40,672 nt of DNA, taken from positions 1-40,672 of the forward strand of contig NZ_JAAJTJ010000033.1 in NCBI RefSeq assembly GCF_011030405.1. The letters are read 5' to 3'. The notes under the pieces were generated by a model. The model was not told the DNA's origin and did no database searches. It saw only the letters and a program-made list of their open reading frames with translations. The translations under genes were made by a program, and so were the position numbers. Positions 31,912 to 40,626 of the stretch are shown in pieces (positions within the stretch are counted from its first letter, which is position 1; each line of letters opens with the position of its first letter). The DNA comes from Parapedobacter sp. SGR-10. GTDB taxonomy: Bacteria; Bacteroidota; Bacteroidia; Sphingobacteriales; Sphingobacteriaceae.

Positions 31912-34533
31912 TCAATATACAAAACTCTTCGCCCTCGCTATGGCTTTCTGCAATCCCGATACATCTTTGCCTCCCGCTGTCGCAAAGAACGGTTGACCAC
32001 CACCGCCACCTTGTATATCCTTGGCCAAATCCCGAACGATTGTTCCGGCATTCAAGCCTTTTTCTTTGACCAAATCCTCCGATACTACCACGGTCAAACT
32101 TGGCTTGCCTTCTATATCCGCACCCAATACCAGGAAAAGATTGTTCATCATACCTTTCAGAGCATAAGCCAATGTCTTTACCGCATCTGCATTGGGTAGA
32201 TCTACGACTGCTGCCAAAAAATTAACCCCATTGACTACCTCAAATTTTTCTTCCAGCTCTTTCTTCATCGCCAGAGACCTCTCCTTAATCTGGTTTTCAA
32301 TCTCCTTTTTGAGTGAAGAGTTTTCTTCCACCAATTTTCCAACAGCGGAGACAAAATCTTTTGGATTGTTCAGCAGTTCTTTAACATTTTGGAACAACTC
32401 AAAGTACTCCCTTATCACTGCTGCCGCTTTGGAACCCGTAATGGCCTCTATACGTCTTACTCCTGCGGCCACAGCCGATTCGGAAATAATCTTGAAGAAA
32501 CCGATCTGTCCCGTAGCCCTGACATGTGTACCTCCGCACAGCTCCTTGGAAAACGTATCGTCGAAAGTAATCATGCGTACATAGTCCCCATACTTCTCGC
32601 CAAACAAGGCCGTCACACCCATATCGATCGCTTGTTGAAAAGGCACGTTCCGCTCCTCTTTCAACGCTATATTTTCCCTGATTTTTTCATTGACAATATC
32701 CTCTACCGCTTTGATCTCATCCTGCGTCATCTTTGAAAAATGGGAAATATCAAAACGCAATACATCCGCTGACACCAACGAGCCTTTCTGGTGAACATGG
32801 TCACCCAACACCTGCTTCAAAGCCGCATGCAGCAAGTGTGTGGCCGAATGGTTGCTCTCCGTATCCAAACGCTTCTGTGCATCGACCTGTGCATCGAATA
32901 CAACATCGACCTGCGTAGGAAGCCTATCGACAAAATGAACAATAAGGCCATTTTCTTTTTTGGTATCTGTCACAGCAATCTTTTCGCCGGTCTCCGATAC
33001 CAGAACACCCGTATCGCCGACCTGTCCCCCCCCTTCGGCATAGAATGGAGTAACGCTCAATACCAATTGATACTGTTCCTTACCCTTGGTACTGACCTTG
33101 CGGTATTTGATGACCTGCGTTTTCGCCGACAAGGTATCATAACCCACAAATTCGACCTCCTCATCTTCTCCGACCAATACCCAATCGCTTGTATCTATAG
33201 ATGTGGCGGCTCGTGACCGTTCTTTCTGCACATTCAGTGCTTTTTGAAATCCATCCATATCCACAACCAGACCTTTCTCCCTGGCTAGCAATTCGGTCAA
33301 GTCTATGGGAAATCCATAGGTATCAAACAATTCAAAAGCAAAATCACCTGCAATGACAGACTGTTGTGCCGCATAGTTTTCAAAACGCTGAATACCTGTC
33401 GTTAAGGTCCGCAAGAAGGATACTTCCTCTTCCAAAATCACCTTTTCTACAAAGTCCTGTTGTTGATACAACTCATCGAAAACATCTTTGAACTGCTCCG
33501 CCAACAGAGGTACCAGCTCATGGAAAAATGGATTTTTGAAGTTCAGAAACGTATAGGCATAGCGCACCGCACGACGTAGGATACGACGGATTACATACCC
33601 CGCTTTGTTATTGGACGGCAACTGTCCATCAGCAATAGCAAAGCTGACCGCACGGATATGATCGGACAGCACACGCATCGCAATGTCGGTCTTTTCATTT
33701 TCACCGTATTTTATACCCGCCTTTTCTGCTATAAAAGAAATCAACGGTTGAAAGACGTCTGTATCGTAATTGGAAGTCTTGCCCTGTATGGCACGTACCA
33801 ATCGCTCAAAGCCCATACCCGTATCTACATGCTTCGCTGGTAAAGGTTCCAATACTCCGGATTTCAGCCTATTGAACTGCATAAAGACCAGATTCCAGAT
33901 CTCAATGACCTGTGGATGGTCTGCATTGACCAGATCCTGCCCTTTGACCTGTTGGCGTTCGTCGTCAGGACGCATATCATAATGGATTTCCGAACAAGGG
34001 CCACATGGCCCTGTATCGCCCATCTCCCAAAAGTTGTCCTTCTTATTGCCCAACAAAATCCTATCCTCCGCCACATGTGCCGCCCAAAAACTAAAGGCTT
34101 CTGCGTCCCGGGCAAGCCCTTCGGATGTATCGCCTTCAAAAATAGTGACATACAGGCGGTCCTTGTCCAGATGATAGACTTTGGTAAGAAGTTCCCAGGC
34201 CCAGCCAATAGCTTCTTTTTTGAAATAATCACCAAAAGACCAGTTGCCCAGCATTTCGAACAACGTATGGTGATAGGTATCGATCCCCACCTCTTCCAAA
34301 TCGTTATGCTTTCCCGATACACGCAAACAACGCTGCGTATCTGCTACACGAGGATATTTGATAGTGGCCTCTCCTAAAAACAAGTCCTTAAACTGATTCA
34401 TACCGGCATTGGTAAACATCAAGGTGGGATCATTCTTGATGACAACCGGTGCAGAAGGGACAATATGATGTGACTTATCTTTGAAAAAATCCAAAAACGC
34501 GCTGCGTATTTCTTTACTGGTCATGAAGTTCAT
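31912..34533 (-). CDS. alaS: Alanyl-tRNA synthetase
   Basis: Class II synthetase of 873 residues that charges tRNA-Ala. The catalytic domain begins EIRSAFLDFFKDKSHHIVPSAPVV (motif 1 region) and includes FEMLGNWSFGDYFKKEAI and the motif 3 region. The editing domain has the zinc motifs HSATH (SNHSATHLLHAAL) and CGGTH (ELCGGTHVRATG). The C-terminal oligomerisation domain ends GGGGGQPFFATAGGKDVSGL. Length is normal. The start is ATG 34533 or ATG 34524 (MTSKEIR); the promoter leaves only a very short leader for either. It is divergent from the universal stress genes. Confidence 0.97.
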   Translation of the reverse strand: MNFMTSKEIRSAFLDFFKDKSHHIVPSAPVVIKNDPTLMFTNAGMNQFKDLFLGEATIKYPRVADTQRCLRVSGKHNDLEEVGIDTYHHTLFEMLGNWSFGDYFKKEAIGWAWELLTKVYHLDKDRLYVTIFEGDTSEGLARDAEAFSFWAAHVAEDRILLGNKKDNFWEMGDTGPCGPCSEIHYDMRPDDERQQVKGQDLVNADHPQVIEIWNLVFMQFNRLKSGVLEPLPAKHVDTGMGFERLVRAIQGKTSNYDTDVFQPLISFIAEKAGIKYGENEKTDIAMRVLSDHIRAVSFAIADGQLPSNNKAGYVIRRILRRAVRYAYTFLNFKNPFFHELVPLLAEQFKDVFDELYQQQDFVEKVILEEEVSFLRTLTTGIQRFENYAAQQSVIAGDFAFELFDTYGFPIDLTELLAREKGLVVDMDGFQKALNVQKERSRAATSIDTSDWVLVGEDEEVEFVGYDTLSAKTQVIKYRKVSTKGKEQYQLVLSVTPFYAEGGGQVGDTGVLVSETGEKIAVTDTKKENGLIVHFVDRLPTQVDVVFDAQVDAQKRLDTESNHSATHLLHAALKQVLGDHVHQKGSLVSADVLRFDISHFSKMTQDEIKAVEDIVNEKIRENIALKEERNVPFQQAIDMGVTALFGEKYGDYVRMITFDDTFSKELCGGTHVRATGQIGFFKIISESAVAAGVRRIEAITGSKAAAVIREYFELFQNVKELLNNPKDFVSAVGKLVEENSSLKKEIENQIKERSLAMKKELEEKFEVVNGVNFLAAVVDLPNADAVKTLAYALKGMMNNLFLVLGADIEGKPSLTVVVSEDLVKEKGLNAGTIVRDLAKDIQGGGGGQPFFATAGGKDVSGLQKAIARAKSFVY

Positions 34534-34544
34534 TTATAAAGGTA

Positions 34545-34575
34545 CAAAGCTACTTAAAAATGGTTTCTGTTACAA
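34545..34575 (-). promoter_or_regulatory. Bacteroidota-type promoter of alaS
   Basis: On the minus strand TTG (34573-34575) and TAGCTTTG (34545-34552) are 20 bases apart. The alaS ATG (34533) is 11 bases after the box, so the leader is about 5 bases. Confidence 0.75.
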
Positions 34576-34597
34576 TCCCTAAATGAGAGTTGTGGAG

Positions 34598-34656
34598 AGG
34601 CACACGGAAGGTTCTCTAGAGCTTACTCTCTAGGCACACGAAGGGGTTCGTGCGCC
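34598..34656. repeat. Repeat and hairpin cluster between alaS and the stress gene
   Basis: A direct repeat AGGCACACG(G)AAGG occurs at 34598-34611 and 34632-34644. The second copy continues into a hairpin: GGCACACGAA (34633-34642), loop GGGG, TTCGTGCGCC (34647-34656), one mismatch. CTCTAGAG motifs lie between the copies. It looks like a decayed dispersed repeat placed between two divergent promoters. Confidence 0.6.
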
Positions 34657-34763
34657 AGCATAGGGTATCTATCTTAACAAAAAAACAATTTAGTGGTTTT
34701 GGTCATTTAATATATACAATCATTTTGCTATATTTAACAGGAGTTCAACAAGGGTTTCATTTC

Positions 34764-35600
34764 ATGATAAAAACAATACTAGTACCTACGGATTTTTCAG
34801 AAAATGCACATTACGCTGCTAGATACGCCTGCAAATTGGCCGTCAAGCGCAGCCTACATATCGAGCTATTCCACTGCTACACCACAAAATCAACTGTCTT
34901 TAATGAGGAAGACGATGATTCGTCGGTACTGAAGGCCGATATATTGATCGTAGAATGGAAAGAGAAGCTACTGGAGGAATTTCCTTCCTTACAGATCAAA
35001 ACCACCTGCGTAGCCGGATTATTGACTGAAGTCGTACCTCCGATGACTGAAGAAGGTTCGTATCTATTTGTAGTCATGGGTACTACGGGAGCCGGACAGG
35101 GTAAATCAATCATATGGGGGAGCAATGCCAGCAGCATCGTATCCAAGTCTTCTGTACCCGTATTGGCCATACCGGATGGATATGACAAATTCCAATTTGA
35201 CAATGTGGCCATGTTGACCAATTTCAAACCCGAAGAATTGGAAACACTTACCGATTACATCTTATATATCGGCAACATTCCCCGATTGGATCTGATCCAT
35301 GTATATAAGGACCTCAGCAACCAGCATCAAGTGGAAGATCTGCTAAAATCCTGGTCGTTCAATATTCGGGAAATCGATGGGATAGACTCGGTACAGACCA
35401 TATGTAGACCTATCGATGAGCAAAGCAGTGCTTTGGATACCGTGCCCGAAGTGGTCCAACATATCATTGCCGAAAAGAACTACGATATCATCCTGGTCAC
35501 GAAGACCCGAAAAAGCTTCTTCGAAAGGCTTTTCCGTCCATCGGTATCCAAACAAATAGCACTACACCTAGACAGACCTACATTCTTTGACAATAATTAA
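34764..35600 (+). CDS. Universal stress protein UspA family, tandem domain
   Basis: A 278-residue protein with two UspA-like domains (about 1-140 and 150-278). The first starts MIKTILVPTDFSENAHYAARYA and contains VMGTTGAGQGKSIIWGSNASSIV, resembling the ATP-binding G-x2-G-x9-G-S/T motif though with altered spacing. The second lacks a clear nucleotide motif. Such proteins rise in stress and stationary phase. The start is ATG 34764, because the family begins there; an upstream GTG in frame at 34650 falls inside a hairpin and would add residues unlike the family. The next usp gene follows by eight bases. Confidence 0.88.
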   Translation: MIKTILVPTDFSENAHYAARYACKLAVKRSLHIELFHCYTTKSTVFNEEDDDSSVLKADILIVEWKEKLLEEFPSLQIKTTCVAGLLTEVVPPMTEEGSYLFVVMGTTGAGQGKSIIWGSNASSIVSKSSVPVLAIPDGYDKFQFDNVAMLTNFKPEELETLTDYILYIGNIPRLDLIHVYKDLSNQHQVEDLLKSWSFNIREIDGIDSVQTICRPIDEQSSALDTVPEVVQHIIAEKNYDIILVTKTRKSFFERLFRPSVSKQIALHLDRPTFFDNN

Positions 35601-35608
35601 TCTTTCCT

Positions 35609-36463
35609 ATGGCAAACAAAATTCTCATACCGGTTGACTTCTCTGAGCATTCTTACAAAGCTATAGCTTACGCTGGCGCATTAAACAAATCGGTGTATCA
35701 CGATATCGACCTCGTGCATGTCTTTACAGACTACAACGATATCTATAAAGATTCTCAGTCTAATACAGATCTCATAGATCCCCGCGTAGGATCTGCTAAA
35801 CGTGACATGCAAAAAATTGTATCTGAACTAGTCGCAACGAATCCCGAACTGAATGTGAACGTCATCTTTCGGGATGGAAATATCTATAATGAAATCCGCA
35901 AACTCACTGCCAAGAACGAATACGATGCCATTGTCATGGGAACAAAAGGATCGTCAGGATTGGATGCCGTACTCAGTGGCTCCAACATGTACGACGTCTT
36001 CGAAAACACCCAGGTGCCCGTCTTGGCTGTTCCACTGACGGATCGCAAAATACGGTTGAACAAAGTGGGGCTACTGTGCAATTTTAAGGATGGTGAAATC
36101 GAGGTTCTAAAACAGGCTATCAGATTATTGGGCAAGGACTTTGAGCTGATTCTGATCCATATCAATACGGACAATGCCGATGTAAAGGGTATAGACAAGA
36201 AGTTCAAGGATTTTATCCACCGGATCATCCAGGAAACAGGGGTAGATGACATTTCTTATGTTATCAAAAACCAGGCTTTCTTCATTCAGTACAAAGAGAA
36301 CGTATCCAAGTCCATTGACTCTGTCATAGAAGATGAGCAGATTGACCTGCTCTTGGTCACAAAGAGTAAAAAAGGGTTCTTGCGAAAAGTCATGGAAGAA
36401 AATATTGTCCGTAAAATGGCGTATCAGATCCAGATACCGAAATTCTTTGCGAAGTTGTCGTAG
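35609..36463 (+). CDS. Universal stress protein UspA family, tandem domain
   Basis: A 284-residue paralogue of the preceding gene, beginning MANKILIPVDFSEHSYKAIAYAG. The first domain has VMGTKGSSGLDAVLSGSNMYDVF, an almost canonical G-x2-G-x9-G-S ATP-binding motif, followed by QVPVLAVP. The second domain is diverged and ends LLLVTKSKKGFLRKVME...IPKFFAKLS, the same ending style as its neighbour (ILVTKTRKSFFERLF). Eight bases separate the two genes, so they form an operon and probably arose by duplication. A 28-bp palindrome after the stop probably ends the operon. Confidence 0.9.
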   Translation: MANKILIPVDFSEHSYKAIAYAGALNKSVYHDIDLVHVFTDYNDIYKDSQSNTDLIDPRVGSAKRDMQKIVSELVATNPELNVNVIFRDGNIYNEIRKLTAKNEYDAIVMGTKGSSGLDAVLSGSNMYDVFENTQVPVLAVPLTDRKIRLNKVGLLCNFKDGEIEVLKQAIRLLGKDFELILIHINTDNADVKGIDKKFKDFIHRIIQETGVDDISYVIKNQAFFIQYKENVSKSIDSVIEDEQIDLLLVTKSKKGFLRKVMEENIVRKMAYQIQIPKFFAKLS

Positions 36464-36474
36464 CTATAAAAAAC

Positions 36475-36502
36475 GTAGAGACGCAATGCATTGCGTCTCT
36501 AC
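36475..36502. repeat. 28-bp palindromic repeat (GTAGAGACG family), after the stress operon
   Basis: Perfect 28-base palindrome with outer arm GTAGAGACG and inner half CAATG, identical to the copy at 27613-27640. It lies between the convergent ends of the stress operon and the lipoprotein gene, and no other terminator is visible there. Confidence 0.88.
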
Positions 36503-36532
36503 TACAAATTAATTTAAAAATATATTAACCTT

Positions 36533-37702
36533 TTAATTGAAAGAATAACCTGTCCAGGCAAAAACACTTGTATTGGCACCCGTTTGGCTATCGTTTTTAG
36601 TCAACGTAGCGCCATCAGGATTTTTTATTTTACTCTCAGCGAATGAACCAGCAGGGTTAAATGTATAGGTAATGCTAGAAGCTTTATTACCATTGCCTTT
36701 TCCATCTTCAAAATCAATAATATCATCAAAACTAGAGGTTTCACCAATATTGATCAACAAATTAGTAATATTTGCAGTAGCACCTCTTCTGATTTTCAGA
36801 ACATCGACCATTTTTCCTTCAGTTCCGGCTGTAGTTGATTTATGAACAATAGTCATACCTTCAATCTTGAAATTAGACTGATAAACGGCATTTGGTAAAG
36901 TTCCGTCGTGGTTACCATCGGCCTCGATACCACAAGGGTCTTTCTCGTTAGTTTTAAAAGCAGTTTCCCAGATACCATATGCATTTTTCAAGGTTCCTGT
37001 ATACCCTTGAGTAAAGTCGAACATATCATCCTCAGAATTCACAACCAACAGGTTCGTGACGTCAACCGAGCCACCGAAGAACTCGATACCATCATCCGCA
37101 CCGTCTTTGATATAGATGTTACTGATTTTAGTACCTTTACCCACACCGTTCAGTGTCAAACCGTTGTGTTCTTTGTCATCAGATATATTTGCACCAGAGT
37201 ATTCAATAATCACATAATCCAACTCACCGGAATTGTCATTCACATCATCACCGCCATAGAATATGTTTGTGTTGATTTCTGTTTCAAAGTTACTCGGCGA
37301 AGATTCAGTGGCACGTGCAAGAGGTGTTTTACCATTGATGATCAAACCTCCCCAAGCACCGGATTTTTTGGTAACAGCTGTAAATTTAATTGGTTGAGTG
37401 GCTGTACCTTTTGCAATAATCTTGGCACCTCGCTCGACCAACAAATAGGCACCTTTGTCATTCGCAGTGATCGTCGTACCCGCAGGAATAGTTAATGTCG
37501 CGCCTGAACGAACGATTGTTGCTCCAACCAAATCAATAGAATTGCCTTTAACTACGGCATTTTTACTCGTGATACTTCCCAGCAGTTCAGTCAATTCAAC
37601 TGGTTCTCCATTATCTACACCATCACCATCCCCTTCTTTGTCCGAACATGCACTAAACAACAGTACCGAAACGGCCATCATACTAAGTAGTTTTCTTTTC
37701 AT
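36533..37702 (-). CDS. Surface lipoprotein with right-handed beta-helix-like repeats
   Basis: A 389-residue lipoprotein with a lipobox FSAC (Cys19) followed by an acidic Gly-rich stretch (SDKEGDGDGVDNGEP), which resembles the surface-export signal of Bacteroidota lipoproteins. The body has repeating short beta segments, for example GTTITANDKGAYLLVERGAKIIAKG and KISNIYIKDGADDGIEFFGGSVDVTNLLVVNSEDDMFDF, like parallel beta-helix proteins. I do not know its ligand. It lies 74 bases downstream of the TonB-dependent receptor gene on the same strand, taking the place where a SusD-type partner often stands, and probably works with it at the cell surface. Confidence 0.72.
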   Translation of the reverse strand: MKRKLLSMMAVSVLLFSACSDKEGDGDGVDNGEPVELTELLGSITSKNAVVKGNSIDLVGATIVRSGATLTIPAGTTITANDKGAYLLVERGAKIIAKGTATQPIKFTAVTKKSGAWGGLIINGKTPLARATESSPSNFETEINTNIFYGGDDVNDNSGELDYVIIEYSGANISDDKEHNGLTLNGVGKGTKISNIYIKDGADDGIEFFGGSVDVTNLLVVNSEDDMFDFTQGYTGTLKNAYGIWETAFKTNEKDPCGIEADGNHDGTLPNAVYQSNFKIEGMTIVHKSTTAGTEGKMVDVLKIRRGATANITNLLINIGETSSFDDIIDFEDGKGNGNKASSITYTFNPAGSFAESKIKNPDGATLTKNDSQTGANTSVFAWTGYSFN

Positions 37703-37776
37703 TTTTTCTCTTTTTTATTTATTACAATATTAATTCACGAAAGCAACTAAATGATTAATTTAATATTACCAAATCA

Positions 37777-40506
37777 TTAAAACTTATAAGACAATCCTAA
37801 ACTTATGTCCATGCCCCGCTTATAAGATTCCAAAACGATATTATTATTCGAATCAGACTCCCTTTCCAAACGAAATTCCGGATTAAGTAGGTTACGAGCC
37901 TTCAAGCTAACACCCCATTTTTTATGAATATTGGCCTGTGTAATAAAATCAAGTGTTGGAATTCCTTTTTCGATAATATCTCTATATGCGTTATTACCAC
38001 CAAGGGAATAAATACGGTCACTGAAATAATTTAATACCGCTGTCGATGCCAGATTCCAGTGTTGTCTGTTCCACAGGTAAGTTACATCAGCATTGACCAG
38101 TACCGGCGATGCACCCTGCAATGCAGACTCTTTTGCTGTAAACCTTGGTATGATATTTTCAAGTTTTTGATTACTGTATAGATACGACAGGTTTAATCCT
38201 CCCGAGAGCACATTATCGCCATATTCACCTGCTGTTTTGAGGATATTTTTCTTCAATTCCAGCTCGGCTCCGGCAACGGTGGCGGTCGAACCGACATTAT
38301 GGTAAGTCATTACGTTGCCGCTCATCTCCGTACGTGCGATCGGATCGTTCAGCTGTTTATAAAAAACACCGACAGAAATCAATTCTCCCGAAGCAGGGAA
38401 GAGTTCCCACTTGGCATCAAAATTCATATTTTGAACAGGTTTCAGATCTGGATTACCTTGTGTGGTATACGTCGAAAATGCATTCAAAAACTCAGCTATC
38501 TCAATAAATTGCGGCAAGGTATAAGACATACTCGCAGATGCTCGCAGATTGCTCTTATCGGTCAATGCATACTTTAGGTTCAAGCTTGGCAATACATAAT
38601 TCTTCTCCAGTGGCTTATTACCGTTCAGCTTCGAATCATTCAAAGCAGTTTTGTACGTGACCTCCTGGAATACATTATCATACCGGACACCCAACAAGGC
38701 CGTAAACTTTTCAGTAAATTGGTACGTGCCCAACAGCAATGCTGAATGCACACGCTTCCTACCTTTATACCATTCCGGCTCAAAGTTGCCAAAGCGTGAA
38801 CTCAAATCGAAAAATCCGGACTGTAAGGCCTTATCGTTAAATACATTATCAATATTATAAACATTGTCTGGATCAAGTTGACGGGAACCATTTATCTCAT
38901 GCGTATACAAAGTCGCATTAAAATCTCTGTCCGTCATGTTGCCGTTATACCCCAAACTGATTTTACGATCAAACTCATTGTCCTTATCTAGATTATATGT
39001 CGCGATAGCTTTTGTAGACCAATTTTTTTCTGTCAAATCGGAATAATATCGTTCGTTTGAGTTTTGCTCCGCCAATAGATAAAAATCACTATTTCCACTA
39101 CCATCAAATATTTCTGCTAATCTGATTGTACGACGGTCAGGTTCATTTCCTTTTACCAGGTTGTACGCGATTCCAAGATCCAGATTCAAGACATCGCTCA
39201 ATACAAGTTTTGACAAAAGTTGATTCACAAACAAGTTATTATCTACAATATGTTGTCTTCTGAACAAGCCTTTGTCATTCGGGTTGGGATCGTTGGTCAG
39301 TCCATAATTATCTTCAAATGTCTGGCTTTGATTATTAATATACAAAGAATTGAATGCTACATAATGCGCACCAAAGGAATACTTTAGATTTGCAACACCG
39401 GTCTTATCGACATTATACTGTGAAAGTGTTGATTTCTGATCTAAGAAAACAGTACCATCCGTTAATGTCTGACGAACGACGCCATCATAATATTTGTAAT
39501 CCGAATTCATGTTAGCCGACAAAAACACATTCAGGTTATTCCCACCTATCCTAACTTTCTTTCCTCCCGCCAATGAGAATGATGAGTTCAACGGAGTTCC
39601 TTCCATAGGAATAGAATTCCATTTGTTGGGAAACGCATATGTATTTCCATTGGTAATAGAACTTTTTGATTCTTTTAACTTCCCGAACCAATTTGAACCT
39701 GATACTTTTTTAAAATTGTCGGTATTGATCGCCTCTGTATTGATACCTGTAGATGCACCTATTTCCAAAAAACCGTCTTCAGTAAGTTCTTTGGATACAA
39801 TATCGATATCAGCTCCGGCAACATCTCCCATGAGCTGCGGATTGAACGTCTTGTTCACCGAAACACTTTGGATAACGTCTGTACCAAAAAAATCAAGTGA
39901 AATATTTTTATTCAAAGGATCTTCCGAAGGAAGCGCTAGGCCATTCAATGTCGTGTTATTGTATCTGTCCCCCAGACCGCGTACAAAAACATTGGCTCCA
40001 CTGGCCGATTGCGTTACACCGGTCATTTTTGTCAATGCCCCTTTGGCATCGCTCACCCCTTTTCGGGACAGTTCCTGCGAACCAATCTTTTCCAGCATCA
40101 GGTTGGATTTTTTTCGCTCGTCCAACAAAGCCAACTCGGTAAACTGTGCTCTTCTCCGCGTAACCACGACCTCGTCTATACTGGAGTTTTCGGCCACCAA
40201 GACGATGTTGATGTTTTCCCAGGGCTTTTCGCCCAACACTACCGTAGTCGTATCCGAAGCGTATCCCACAAATTTGCTAACGATTTGATACGCTCCTTTT
40301 TTCGGTACAGGCACCACAAATTCGCCCTTTTCATCGGTGGTGACAGGACTGGTTATACTGGAAACAGAAATACTGGCTCCTATAATAGGTTTAAAAGTTT
40401 CTACATCCACAATCTTACCTCTGATCCCTTGAAGAGATTGGGCCATTGCATTGGAAATAAACAAAATACCTCCTAATAGCAATAAAACATGATAAATACG
40501 CTTCAT
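37777..40506 (-). CDS. TonB-dependent receptor with N-terminal CarboxypepD-reg domain
   Basis: A 909-residue outer-membrane active transporter. In order: a signal peptide (to about residue 22, NAMAQ), a carboxypeptidase-regulatory-like domain (GIRGKIVDVETFKPIIGASISV...), a TonB box-like DEVVVTRRR, the plug, and a 22-strand-type barrel ending in Phe (ISLGLSYKF). The plug carries NVFVRGLGDRYNNTTLNG, the mark of a distinct receptor subgroup. The start is ATG 40506 (MKRIYHVLL); an ATG 33 bases earlier would add residues before the signal peptide. The ligand is unknown. It heads an operon with the beta-helix lipoprotein. Confidence 0.92.
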   Translation of the reverse strand: MKRIYHVLLLLGGILFISNAMAQSLQGIRGKIVDVETFKPIIGASISVSSITSPVTTDEKGEFVVPVPKKGAYQIVSKFVGYASDTTTVVLGEKPWENINIVLVAENSSIDEVVVTRRRAQFTELALLDERKKSNLMLEKIGSQELSRKGVSDAKGALTKMTGVTQSASGANVFVRGLGDRYNNTTLNGLALPSEDPLNKNISLDFFGTDVIQSVSVNKTFNPQLMGDVAGADIDIVSKELTEDGFLEIGASTGINTEAINTDNFKKVSGSNWFGKLKESKSSITNGNTYAFPNKWNSIPMEGTPLNSSFSLAGGKKVRIGGNNLNVFLSANMNSDYKYYDGVVRQTLTDGTVFLDQKSTLSQYNVDKTGVANLKYSFGAHYVAFNSLYINNQSQTFEDNYGLTNDPNPNDKGLFRRQHIVDNNLFVNQLLSKLVLSDVLNLDLGIAYNLVKGNEPDRRTIRLAEIFDGSGNSDFYLLAEQNSNERYYSDLTEKNWSTKAIATYNLDKDNEFDRKISLGYNGNMTDRDFNATLYTHEINGSRQLDPDNVYNIDNVFNDKALQSGFFDLSSRFGNFEPEWYKGRKRVHSALLLGTYQFTEKFTALLGVRYDNVFQEVTYKTALNDSKLNGNKPLEKNYVLPSLNLKYALTDKSNLRASASMSYTLPQFIEIAEFLNAFSTYTTQGNPDLKPVQNMNFDAKWELFPASGELISVGVFYKQLNDPIARTEMSGNVMTYHNVGSTATVAGAELELKKNILKTAGEYGDNVLSGGLNLSYLYSNQKLENIIPRFTAKESALQGASPVLVNADVTYLWNRQHWNLASTAVLNYFSDRIYSLGGNNAYRDIIEKGIPTLDFITQANIHKKWGVSLKARNLLNPEFRLERESDSNNNIVLESYKRGMDISLGLSYKF

Positions 40507-40614
40507 ACTCGTGTTAAATTTATGTTGCAATATTATCACGCAATTATTACTCTGGCATTAACAGAAGGTTATTAATACATTAGCAATATCTTAATTTAAT
40601 GTTAAGATGTATAC

Positions 40615-40626
40615 ATGCGTCTCTAC
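40615..40626. repeat. Half copy of the 28-bp palindrome upstream of the TonB-dependent receptor
   Basis: ATGCGTCTCTAC equals the right half of the GTAGAGACG-family palindrome but the left arm is missing. It lies about 110 bases upstream of the receptor gene, near the window edge, and is probably a truncated copy. Confidence 0.45.

Noticed and set aside
34650..34763. An N-terminal extension of the first universal stress protein from GTG 34650
   Set aside because: The start falls inside a hairpin, the extra 38 residues are unlike the family, and promoter-like sequence lies within them. ATG 34764 is preferred.
19582..36502. The repeated 28-bp palindromes as CRISPR repeats
   Set aside because: Copies are kilobases apart, palindromic over their whole length, and have no regular spacers or cas genes.
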